This document shows positions 52,367 through 59,031 of a stretch of DNA of 64,000 bases, one piece after another (positions within the stretch are counted from its first letter, which is position 1; every line of letters begins with the position of its first letter). This DNA is from Paludibacteraceae bacterium (GTDB lineage Bacteria; Bacteroidota; Bacteroidia; Bacteroidales; Paludibacteraceae): NCBI GenBank assembly GCA_905233415.1, contig CAJOEX010000005.1, positions 248,001 through 312,000 on the forward strand, read 5' to 3'. Below the pieces are notes generated by a model that did not search any database, was not told where the DNA came from, and saw only the letters and a list, made by a program, of their open reading frames with translations. Position numbers and translations under genes: made by a program.

Positions 52367-53647
52367 ATGAACATAATTTCAATTTTATACGCAATTGGCG
52401 TTTTCCTTGCCATTATCCTCCTGCTCGTCGTTATCCTGCTGGTAGCTAAACGCTATCTCGTGGCTTCCGGCGACGTGAAGGTCACCATCAACGGCGATAA
52501 GGAATATAACATCCCTGCCGGCGGTACCCTACTCGCTTCGCTCAATAACGCGGGCGTACACCTGCCTTCCGCTTGCGGTGGTAAGGGTTCCTGCGGACAA
52601 TGTAAGTGCCAAGTGCTCGAAGGCGGTGGCGAAATCCTCCCGACCGAGACCGTACACTTCAGCCGCAAACAGCAGAAAGACCACTGGCGTCTCGGCTGCC
52701 AAGTCAAGGTTAAGAACGACCTCTCCCTCAAGATGGACGAGTCTATCCTCGGCGTCAAGGAATGGGAGTGCGAGGTTATATCGAATAAGAACGTCGCTAC
52801 GTTTATTAAGGAGTTCAAAGTGGCTCTGCCTAAGGGCGAACACATGGACTTCGAGCCCGGTTCGTACGCACAGATCCGTATTCCTGAATACGACATCGAT
52901 TACGACCGCGATATGGATAAGTCCCTCATCGGCGACCTCTATCTGCCCGCTTGGAAGAACTTCAAACTCTTCTCGCTCAAGCAGAAGAACACCGAGGCCA
53001 CTATCCGTGCATACTCGATGGCTAACTATCCCGACGAAGGTGATATCATCACCCTCACCGTCCGTATCGCTACGCCGCCGTTCAAGCCGAAAGACCAGTG
53101 CCCGAACGGACCGGAGTTCATGGACGTGCCTTGCGGTATCGCTTCCACGTATATCTTCTCGCTCAAACCGGGTGACAAGGTAACGATGTCAGGTCCTTAT
53201 GGTGAGTTCCATCCTGTTTATGACAGCAAGAAAGAGATGATTTGGGTCGGTGGTGGTGCCGGTATGGCTCCGTTGCGCGCACAGATCATGCACATGCTCA
53301 AGACACGTCAGTGCCGCGACCGTGAGATGCACTATTTCTACGGCGCACGTGCTATTGACGAGGTCTTCTTCATGGACGATTTCCTGGCTTTGGAGAAGGA
53401 GTTCCCGAACTTCCATTTCCACCTTGCTTTGGACCGTCCGGATCCGAAGGCAGACAGCCTTGGTGTGAAGTACACCGCCGGCTTCATTGCTCCTGTTATG
53501 GGTGACACCTACCTCAAGCAGCACGAAGCTCCCGAAGACATCGAGTACTACCTCTGCGGACCGCCCATGATGGCGAAAACCGTCCTCGACCTACTCCACT
53601 CGCTGGGTGTAAGTGATGAGGATATCCGCTTTGATAATTTTGGTTAA
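52367..53647 (+). CDS. nqrF: Na+-NQR subunit F (NADH dehydrogenase)
   Basis: A 426-residue subunit that takes electrons from NADH. One N-terminal membrane helix (residues 3-27), a ferredoxin domain with the [2Fe-2S] ligands in CGGKGSCGQCKCQ and a fourth cysteine in RLGCQ (residues 66-112), then a ferredoxin-NADP reductase-like domain with the FAD motif RAYSMANYP, the NADH-binding VGGGAGMAPLRAQI and the end YYLCGPPMM...FDNFG. ATG at 52367 lacks a Shine-Dalgarno sequence. A second copy of its last 29 codons lies downstream at 53924-54013. Followed by a terminator. Confidence 0.96.
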   Translation: MNIISILYAIGVFLAIILLLVVILLVAKRYLVASGDVKVTINGDKEYNIPAGGTLLASLNNAGVHLPSACGGKGSCGQCKCQVLEGGGEILPTETVHFSRKQQKDHWRLGCQVKVKNDLSLKMDESILGVKEWECEVISNKNVATFIKEFKVALPKGEHMDFEPGSYAQIRIPEYDIDYDRDMDKSLIGDLYLPAWKNFKLFSLKQKNTEATIRAYSMANYPDEGDIITLTVRIATPPFKPKDQCPNGPEFMDVPCGIASTYIFSLKPGDKVTMSGPYGEFHPVYDSKKEMIWVGGGAGMAPLRAQIMHMLKTRQCRDREMHYFYGARAIDEVFFMDDFLALEKEFPNFHFHLALDRPDPKADSLGVKYTAGFIAPVMGDTYLKQHEAPEDIEYYLCGPPMMAKTVLDLLHSLGVSDEDIRFDNFG

Positions 53648-53667
53648 TCCGTAGGATTATAAATAGA

Positions 53668-53700
53668 AACAGAGGGCTTGCAAAAGTTCCTCTGTTTTTA
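53668..53700 (+). terminator. Terminator after nqrF
   Basis: AACAGAGG (53668-53675) and CCTCTGTT (53689-53696) with T-run, 20 nt past the stop. Confidence 0.85.
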
Positions 53701-53923
53701 TTTACCTCGATTTATATGTTATCTACTGGCTTTCTCGCTCACTCCCAATGGATGGTATAGTACGCGGCTGTTTGTCATCATTGGACGGGACGCAGAGGTA
53801 ATGAAATAATGGGGTCCCCATAGAAACCAAGCCTTGCTGTTTCGCATGGGGAGAGGAGGAAGTGCGGCAACTCCCTCGAGGAACGGGGTTTCTCGACACG
53901 TTGCAAGCCACTTCCGACGACGC
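53701..53923. other. Noncoding insert between the two nqrF 3' ends
   Basis: About 220 bp with no credible gene; open frames on the minus strand have no recognisable features. Contains GGGGTCCCC at 53812-53820 and a GGGGAGAGGAGG stretch. It separates the true nqrF end with its terminator from the duplicated 3' fragment. Confidence 0.5.
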
Positions 53924-54013
53924 GGCCCTCCTATGATGGCCAAAACCGTCCTCGACCTGCTCCATTCGCTTGGTGTTAGTGATGAGGACATCCGGTTTGA
54001 CAATTTCGGATGA
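53924..54013 (+). pseudogene. Duplicated 3' end of nqrF (29 codons plus stop)
   Basis: Reads GPPMMAKTVLDLLHSLGVSD followed by EDIRFDNFG and TGA, identical in protein to the last 29 residues of NqrF (53558-53647), but differing at more than ten sites, all in third codon positions. The similarity starts abruptly at the GPP codons: upstream sequence is unrelated. There is no start and no body of a gene, so it is a remnant. A strong terminator follows, as for the intact gene. Interpretations (site-specific integration, allele conversion, assembly join) are in the findings. Confidence 0.85.
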
Positions 54014-54066
54014 TAGGGACTACATCTTTCGGGTCTCAGTTTGGGTTCTCGAAAATTGTTATAATT

Positions 54067-54102
54067 CAAGGAACGCGCACACACGCGTTCCTTGTTCTTT
54101 TA
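54067..54102 (+). terminator. Strong terminator after the nqrF remnant
   Basis: Perfect 11-bp stem CAAGGAACGCG (54067-54077) / CGCGTTCCTTG (54084-54094), CACACA loop, then TTCTTTT. Confidence 0.82.
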
Positions 54103-54134
54103 AAGGGGGAGAAAAATCTTTTATAACACAAAGA

Positions 54135-54152
54135 GGCGGCATTGCTGCCGCC
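54135..54152 (-). terminator. Hairpin after the 56-aa lipoprotein gene
   Basis: GGCGGCA / TGCCGCC stem with TTGC loop, 7 nt past the minus-strand stop at 54159; the following T-run is short. Confidence 0.5.
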
Positions 54153-54158
54153 CCTCCG

Positions 54159-54329
54159 TTACAATTTCTTTGTCGCATCATAGGTTTCGATCGTTTTCGT
54201 TTGTATCACAATAGACGTGTCTCCTTTTTGCAAATACTGGCTTTGCGTGGTAATTGTGCGCGTCACATTGCAACTTGCCATTGCCATCCCTATTCCGGCT
54301 ATAATGGCTATTGTAACTATCTTTCTCAT
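54159..54329 (-). CDS. 56-residue lipoprotein
   Basis: Starts MRKIVTIAIIAGIGMAMASC: basic residues, a hydrophobic stretch and a lipobox ending in cysteine 20, followed by a short polar tail (NVTRTITTQSQYLQKGDTSI and on to TKKL). The mature peptide of 37 residues has no known motif. ATG at 54329 lies 12 bp after the 120-aa protein gene on the same strand, and a hairpin follows the stop. Small lipoproteins of this kind are common in Bacteroidota and often unannotated. Confidence 0.7.
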   Translation of the reverse strand: MRKIVTIAIIAGIGMAMASCNVTRTITTQSQYLQKGDTSIVIQTKTIETYDATKKL

Positions 54330-54341
54330 AATCTTACTGCA

Positions 54342-54704
54342 TTAAAGCCCGCCTTCCGGCCAAACAACCGTCTTCGTTCCTGCGTCATAGAACCGCCAGC
54401 CCTTGCTGAACAACCATCCGTTAAAGGTTGTATGCGGGTCGCCTGCATTACGCGAAGTTCTCCATGCCAACTGGTCAGCGTTCAATGTGTTTGGTGTCAT
54501 AGCACGTTCACGAGCCGCCAAACGAACTACGCGAAACTTCTGACGCTGTGCGAGCTCTTTTGTACTTGCCGGAGTGGTACGGTCGCCGTGTACGGATGTG
54601 TACTTGCGGTCGCTCCACTTGCGATAATTGTAGCAAGTGCGATACTTCTTGCTGATTTTCCCTGAGATGTGATGTACAGGGTCTTCAAATTCTACTTTAG
54701 CCAT
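54342..54704 (-). CDS. Small basic protein, paralogue of 54733-55038
   Basis: A 120-residue soluble, basic protein. MAKVEFEDPVHHISGKISKK, then RTTPASTKELAQRQKFRVVR and LNADQLAWRTSRN. The opening (M.K...E.P...GK), the R(T)(K/T)P.S..ELA.(R)QKFR block and the following A-rich helix are shared with the neighbouring 101-aa protein, so the two are paralogues. Similar short proteins occur in Bacteroidota genomes, with unknown function; the arrangement (positively charged, single domain) hints at nucleic-acid or structural-protein binding, which is speculation. Confidence 0.7.
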   Translation of the reverse strand: MAKVEFEDPVHHISGKISKKYRTCYNYRKWSDRKYTSVHGDRTTPASTKELAQRQKFRVVRLAARERAMTPNTLNADQLAWRTSRNAGDPHTTFNGWLFSKGWRFYDAGTKTVVWPEGGL

Positions 54705-54732
54705 TCGCGTTAGTATTTTAAGGGTTCAACAA

Positions 54733-55038
54733 TTAGAGTTTTGAATATTCTTGGGCGAGGACGTAGCCGTAGAGGGTTTGGTACTTGGTTTGGGATTTGA
54801 ACTCTGCTTCGTAGGTGGCACGGGTTGTGGGATCCGCTAAGGCTGTCTTGGTGGCAGCAGCGGCGGTGCGGAACTTGGATTGCCGGGCGAGTTCTGCCTC
54901 GGAATAAGGTTTGGTACGCGGGTTGCAGATCTGCGAAGTGAACTGGGTTTGGCGCACTTTCTTGAAGATGATCTTGGAGTGCTTGCAGACTTTGCCGCTG
55001 AAGGCAGTAAACGGAGCTTCTAATTTAATCTTACTCAT
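54733..55038 (-). CDS. Small basic protein, paralogue of 54342-54704
   Basis: A 101-residue soluble basic protein. MSKIKLEAPFTAFSGKVCKH opens it, followed by RTKPYSEAELARQSKFRTAA and FKSQTKYQTLYGYVL. Aligned with its neighbour it lacks the C-terminal WRFYDAG extension. Located 28 bp upstream of the paralogue, presumably cotranscribed. Its upstream region carries a possible RNA structure and a 19-bp direct repeat. Function unknown. Confidence 0.7.
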   Translation of the reverse strand: MSKIKLEAPFTAFSGKVCKHSKIIFKKVRQTQFTSQICNPRTKPYSEAELARQSKFRTAAAATKTALADPTTRATYEAEFKSQTKYQTLYGYVLAQEYSKL

Positions 55039-55061
55039 TACTTTTGTTTTTTAGGGGCATC

Positions 55062-55250
55062 TACTGCCTCACCACTTAGGGGTAAAGGTCAGATGCGTGT
55101 GACTAACAAACACGTTTGTTGTAAAACACTTTCTGACCTATAGCCCCTGCGTTCAATCTCAGTCATTATGTCCACATAATTCCTTCGATTGTGCGTTGTA
55201 TCTGCTCCCTAAAAATCCAAAAGAAGCAAGTTACTGCCTCACCACTTAGG
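55062..55250. other. Direct repeats around a possible structured RNA element
   Basis: TACTGCCTCACCACTTAGG occurs at 55062-55080 and again at 55232-55250. Immediately after the first copy is a nested inverted repeat: GGGG (55079-55082) with CCCC (55144-55147), GGTCAG (55087-55092) with CTGACC (55133-55138), and an inner AACAAA-CACG-TTTGTT hairpin (55105-55120). It lies in the upstream region of the minus-strand gene 54733-55038. No gene is in this 260-bp gap. Known riboswitch families were not recognised. Confidence 0.5.
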
Positions 55251-55300
55251 AAGAGGGAATCAAAAAAAGCGAAGAGGACGGTAGATGCCGGGTTAATAAA

Positions 55301-55573
55301 TCAGTTGACTGTATGGAGCGTGCACGTCCATTCGTGGATGAAAGTGAGGGACTGGGCGAGGGTCTGACGGATGATGTCGCAGGCTTCGTCCGGTGCGAAC
55401 AGTTTGGAGTCCAACAGAGGTACGGAGACAGTAAGTGTGTTGTTGTCTGCTACGAACTCCGGATTGAGTGTCTCCAGATGATAAAGAACAGCCTCTTTGG
55501 CTTGTTGCATCTCTTCTGCACTTCGGCAGGGGATGACGATTTTTACAATGTTTTTTGATTTCATATATTTCAA
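55301..55573 (-). CDS. Small protein of unknown function
   Basis: A 90-residue soluble protein: MKYMKSKNIVKIVIPCRSAEEMQQAKEAVLYHLETLNPEF onward, with a predicted beta-alpha-beta-beta-alpha order, ending FIHEWTCTLHTVN. The second methionine (residue 4) is an alternative start. No known motif. It stands on the minus strand between the paralogue pair and the seven-gene operon, with noncoding DNA on both sides. Confidence 0.6.
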   Translation of the reverse strand: MKYMKSKNIVKIVIPCRSAEEMQQAKEAVLYHLETLNPEFVADNNTLTVSVPLLDSKLFAPDEACDIIRQTLAQSLTFIHEWTCTLHTVN

Positions 55574-55881
55574 TTATTTTAGTTAAACAAAAACCTATAA
55601 AACCCTTTTGAATGCTTAAGCGCTATACGCTTTGTGCCTTAGTCCGATAGATAGCCTTTGTGAGCAAGCTCCCAAGACCATCTACCGCCTTAACTCACAC
55701 TCTACCGAGTTTAAATCATTCAAAAGACATAAACATAAAAAACAATTTCGTTTTCAATCTGTTTTTATTTCTATGCTTGTCCTCTGCGGGACGCGTTTCT
55801 ATAATAATGCTGCAAAAATCTTCGGCGCGGAAGATGTTTTGCGCCGAAGATTAGGGGAAAAGAGCGTTAGGATAGGTGTAT
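55574..55881. other. Noncoding region downstream of the seven-gene operon
   Basis: About 300 bp without a credible gene. Contains small hairpins (GCG-CTATA-CGC near 55620, and CTTCGGCGC ... GCGCCGAAG around 55820-55850). The motif GCGCCGAAGATTA occurs both here (about 55840) and in the 3' end of the operon (about 55956). Short plus-strand open frames have no family features. Confidence 0.45.
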
Positions 55882-55918
55882 AAAGAAAGCGGGAAGCCCT
55901 GATAATCAAGACTTCCCG
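55882..55918 (-). terminator. Probable terminator of the seven-gene operon
   Basis: CGGGAAG (55890-55896) / CTTCCCG (55912-55918) with a 15-nt loop, and on the minus strand a CTTTCTTTA tail. It lies 44 nt beyond the stop at 55962. Confidence 0.65.
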
Positions 55919-55961
55919 TAAGGATGTTTATTTTTGAATTATTTTATTTTCGCGCCGAAGA

Positions 55962-56516
55962 TTACGCCGAAGGTTCCAGTATCTTGAGCATTACCTCGAT
56001 AGCAGGAATAGCGGTTTTAGGTTCTTTCTGTTTGCGCAAATCGTGCAGCGGTCGGCTATTGGAATCGGTAAAATGACTTTCGGTAATCTGCCAAATTTTT
56101 CCGCCATCGGGTAGGGATATTAGTTGTGATTCGACACCTCTACGAATGAGATAGTACAGATATGCCGGTTTGCCGATCCATTTCACCCGTGCTGTTGATT
56201 CCTCTCCAGAGAAGATGGCAAGGAAATCATCTGGTTTGGTGTCTGCTGCAATCCATTTTGCATTTAATAGACATTGGTAGAGTTGTGTGAGCTTTTGGGT
56301 GGACTTGTAGCGATATGAGAAAGTGGCCGCTTGCAATTTGGGTGTTATTGTGCGTTTCGTAGCGGTTGTTTTAGATGAAGCAGTGGTTGTCTGTTTGCCG
56401 TTGACGAACTGGATGCCGATGCCGCCGGCTTCGACGTTGTTGATTTCATAGTCCACGTGCTTTGACTGCACGTAGTCACCAGCCACATTGATGATTGTTT
56501 TTGCGTTGTCTTCCAT
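55962..56516 (-). CDS. Unknown protein with N-terminal GDY-KHV-GGIG tag (last gene of the operon)
   Basis: A 184-residue soluble protein. ATG at 56516 is 4 bp after the Fic gene stop; upstream in-frame starts fall inside that gene. Residues 5-36 carry the tag IINVAGDYVQSKHVDYEINN then VEAGGIGIQ, which aligns with the C-terminus of 57404-58522. A T/S/K-rich linker (about residues 40-60) leads to a C-terminal helical domain (residues 65-180) with YKSTQKLTQLYQCLLNAKWI and KWIGKPAYLYYLIRRG, which resembles the RteC/ DNA-related small domains of Bacteroidota only vaguely. Function unknown; likely part of the same complex as the neighbours. Confidence 0.7.
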   Translation of the reverse strand: MEDNAKTIINVAGDYVQSKHVDYEINNVEAGGIGIQFVNGKQTTTASSKTTATKRTITPKLQAATFSYRYKSTQKLTQLYQCLLNAKWIAADTKPDDFLAIFSGEESTARVKWIGKPAYLYYLIRRGVESQLISLPDGGKIWQITESHFTDSNSRPLHDLRKQKEPKTAIPAIEVMLKILEPSA

Positions 56517-56520
56517 ACAA

Positions 56521-57399
56521 TTATTCCTCCTGCTCATAATAATACGAATAATCAATACCTTTCATGAATAGCTCACGATCGTTGATTTGGTCGGTCAGCG
56601 CCGGTTTCAGCAATGCTTTGATATATTGGGCATCGGTCGTACTGTCGTGCATGGCTTTCAGGTATTGCTTCTTGTCAATCAGACTCCAGTCTACGCATTT
56701 CTTAAGCGACCGTTTGAATATCATATCCAGCCATATACGCGTGCTGCGTCCGTTGCCTTCCATGAACGGGTGGGCAATATTCATCTCCACATACTTATTG
56801 ACAATCTCATCGAAGGTGCTTTCCGGCATCTGCTCTATCTGCGCAAGACTTTCTTTCAGATACTCGGCGCGGCAAAACAAAGTACCGTCTTTCCAAATGG
56901 TCTTGGTACGTATCTGCCCGGCAAAATCGTATAGTCCGCCGAAGATATATGCGTGTATCTTCTGCAATGCCTTGACCGTACCGATCTCCTCATCTGCGAT
57001 GATATTGCTCTCCCAGAACGTATATGCTTTCTTGCGGCTCTGTCCGTCGATGGAGTTGTCCGAATAGGTGAACCAGTCAAGGAAAGCCATCGCCTTATTG
57101 TTTGGAACAGACTTCGCCAGTTTGATTACGCCTTCATGGTCAACGGCATCAGCCAAACGGCGCTTGCCATCTGGCGCAAGTAATTTCAACTGGGTAGTGT
57201 CACTAACCAGTTCACTTTGTTCTTTCTTCAATTTGGCTTTGAGGTACTTCCAATAGTTGCGGTTCTTCTGGTAGTCATCCTGCTCATTGATAGCACCGAT
57301 GATGTCCAACACGGAGAAGAACCATTTGTTCTGCTCATCATCCCAAACACCGCGTACTTTGCTGTCCTTATAGAAACGTATAGAGATTTTGTTTGCCAT
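56521..57399 (-). CDS. Fic domain protein with Bro-N-like N-terminus
   Basis: A 292-residue protein. ATG at 57399 is 4 bp after the previous gene; an earlier in-frame start overlaps that gene. Residues 1-115 (ISIRFYKDSKVRGVWDDEQ, KWFFSVLDIIGAI, DAVDHEGVIKLAKSVPN) resemble the Bro-N/phage antirepressor fold. Residues 120-285 are a Fic domain with a complete active site, HPFMEGNGRSTR at 210-221, and a flap region TIWKDGTLFCRAEYLKE. Fic proteins transfer AMP or similar groups to hydroxyls on target proteins. No S/T-xxx-E-G/N inhibitory motif is obvious, so an inhibitor may be another protein of the operon. Confidence 0.88.
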   Translation of the reverse strand: MANKISIRFYKDSKVRGVWDDEQNKWFFSVLDIIGAINEQDDYQKNRNYWKYLKAKLKKEQSELVSDTTQLKLLAPDGKRRLADAVDHEGVIKLAKSVPNNKAMAFLDWFTYSDNSIDGQSRKKAYTFWESNIIADEEIGTVKALQKIHAYIFGGLYDFAGQIRTKTIWKDGTLFCRAEYLKESLAQIEQMPESTFDEIVNKYVEMNIAHPFMEGNGRSTRIWLDMIFKRSLKKCVDWSLIDKKQYLKAMHDSTTDAQYIKALLKPALTDQINDRELFMKGIDYSYYYEQEE

Positions 57400-57403
57400 A
57401 GTT

Positions 57404-58522
57404 TTATTCTTTTGTAGTTTGTGTACCGATGCCTCCGGACTCAACATTGTCAATATGTGTGCCGACATGCTTGTCTCCTGCTATATAATCGCCTTGGACG
57501 ATTATTGACTGTGATAATAAGGTTTGTTTAGGGGAATCGCCTTTAGGCGCGGCTACAAATCCAATATTCTTAGTTACAGTATTAACTTCGTGTAAATAGA
57601 TAAAGAGCATGCCTATTTGATCTATGGAAAAATCCTTACGTCGTTCAAATATGTATCGCGCGATTTTGACCTTGGTAGCATCATCTGAAATATTACCGAA
57701 ATCTTCAATAGAAACAATTATGCGAGTAAAATCTTCACTGAATTCGCTGGCATGTTCTTTCATAAAGTCTTGCACTTCATATTGATTGCAATGTTTTAAC
57801 TTATCGTTCAACACGCCGGAATTTATTAGATTCTCAAACAATTCATCACGTAGAGCACGTAGATCATTCTCTTTCTTTCGATTTGTTTTATCTTCTTTAT
57901 GTGTATCAGCAATCCTATTTTCTATTTTACGATAGTTGGAGATAAAGTAAGTATCTAATGTGTTGAAATATTGTAGTAATTGTTCTTCGGATGGATTTTT
58001 AAGGAGCCTATCTATTTCTCGCAATGTTGATAATAAAATGTGAATAGCATGAAATACCATTTCTCCATAATTCAAGACGCCATCCTTGTCTTCAATAATC
58101 GTTTGTAGCGGCTCTAATAATTCATCTCGTTTCTTGCCGAAAGTGCTCTTAAATACAGAAGTTAGGTTCTTGCGGAAGTTTTTCTTGAACGTTTTAGCAA
58201 AGTCATCAATATATTCGCCATTACCGCATTCTATTGAAAGATTTTCGATGCAAACGTTCTGCCTTGCTGATACAACCAAATCGCTCCAATTAGCGTAGTC
58301 ACTCCATTCTTCAAAATCAATATCCGCATCAGGTCCATCACCACAAGGCAACTTTATTTTCCATTTACTCAGGAGTTGGTCAAAGAGACTCTGTACATTT
58401 AAAATTTCAAGCACAATAGCCATTCGGAACATCTTATTAGACATCCCGAAAGACATATCGAAGTTCCTCAACATCTGTTGAAGTTTCTCCAGCGCCTCTT
58501 TATGTTTTGATAAGCCTCGCAA
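57404..58522 (-). CDS. Unknown protein with C-terminal GDY-KHV-GGIG tag
   Basis: A 372-residue soluble, largely helical protein, starting at TTG (58522), 3 bp after the previous stop; ATG at 58474 is an alternative. Helical segments with charged heptad-like stretches (FAKTFKKNFRKNLTSVF, NRKKENDLRALRDELFENL) fill residues 100-260. The last 35 residues are QSIIVQGDYIAGDKHVGTHI then DNVESGGIGTQ, matching the N-terminal tag of 55962-56516 at about 17 of 29 positions. No enzyme motif seen. The tag may mediate assembly with that protein. Confidence 0.65.
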   Translation of the reverse strand: MRGLSKHKEALEKLQQMLRNFDMSFGMSNKMFRMAIVLEILNVQSLFDQLLSKWKIKLPCGDGPDADIDFEEWSDYANWSDLVVSARQNVCIENLSIECGNGEYIDDFAKTFKKNFRKNLTSVFKSTFGKKRDELLEPLQTIIEDKDGVLNYGEMVFHAIHILLSTLREIDRLLKNPSEEQLLQYFNTLDTYFISNYRKIENRIADTHKEDKTNRKKENDLRALRDELFENLINSGVLNDKLKHCNQYEVQDFMKEHASEFSEDFTRIIVSIEDFGNISDDATKVKIARYIFERRKDFSIDQIGMLFIYLHEVNTVTKNIGFVAAPKGDSPKQTLLSQSIIVQGDYIAGDKHVGTHIDNVESGGIGTQTTKE

Positions 58523-58525
58523 TGT

Positions 58526-59020
58526 TTATTTCTTATCTACGATTTCTTTCAGCAACAGCATAAATACATTAGGATCTTCAAATCGAAGTTTTTCCGTATT
58601 ATACTTATTCTGTATATATTCCAAACCTCGATTTGCATAACTTTCCAATTCCTTTTGAAGCTTCTTGAGGATTTGGTCTACTTTATCTGGCTGTGACGTC
58701 TCTAATTCATGCCAAGAAAATTCCATGTCGTTAGCACGATTAAATAGCGTAACAAGGACAAAATCCTTTAATTGTACAGGCTTCCATTTGCCAATAGGAG
58801 CAAATTCGATACCCTTTCCATTTAAAGGCGATTTCTCTCCCAAACGAATGCCTATTAAATATGCATACATATACGTTTGATAGAATGCACCAAATGTAGA
58901 AACATTACCTTTTCCAGTCGTATCTCCCTTTTGGCTAAGTTTCTCTATCAACTCGCGGTATTTTTCATCATACACCGGACGTAAATCGTCTATACGGGTA
59001 CTAAATTCTCTTGAATTCAT
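58526..59020 (-). CDS. Unknown 164-residue operon protein
   Basis: A soluble protein without signal peptide or membrane segment: helical start (DDLRPVYDEKYRELIEKLSQ), a central FGAFYQTYMYAYLIGIRLGE segment, and a helical end with LKKLQKELESYANRGLEYIQ. In size and position next to a DndD-like ATPase it recalls DndE, but I see no convincing sequence match and do not assign it. Eleven bp after the ATPase gene and 3 bp before the next gene. Confidence 0.65.
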   Translation of the reverse strand: MNSREFSTRIDDLRPVYDEKYRELIEKLSQKGDTTGKGNVSTFGAFYQTYMYAYLIGIRLGEKSPLNGKGIEFAPIGKWKPVQLKDFVLVTLFNRANDMEFSWHELETSQPDKVDQILKKLQKELESYANRGLEYIQNKYNTEKLRFEDPNVFMLLLKEIVDKK

Positions 59021-59031
59021 AATATTTACTT

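Noticed and set aside
53719..54084. Minus-strand open frame of 121 codons across the nqrF remnant
   Set aside because: It overlaps the duplicated 3' fragment in antisense and a terminator; composition is not protein-like.
55039..55300. A tRNA or known riboswitch in the structured gap
   Set aside because: No cloverleaf with a T-loop GTTCRA core, and no recognised riboswitch consensus.
58526..59020. Assignment of the 164-aa protein as DndE
   Set aside because: Only size and position next to a DndD-like ATPase suggest it; no convincing motif match, and no dndC or cysteine desulfurase gene is visible.
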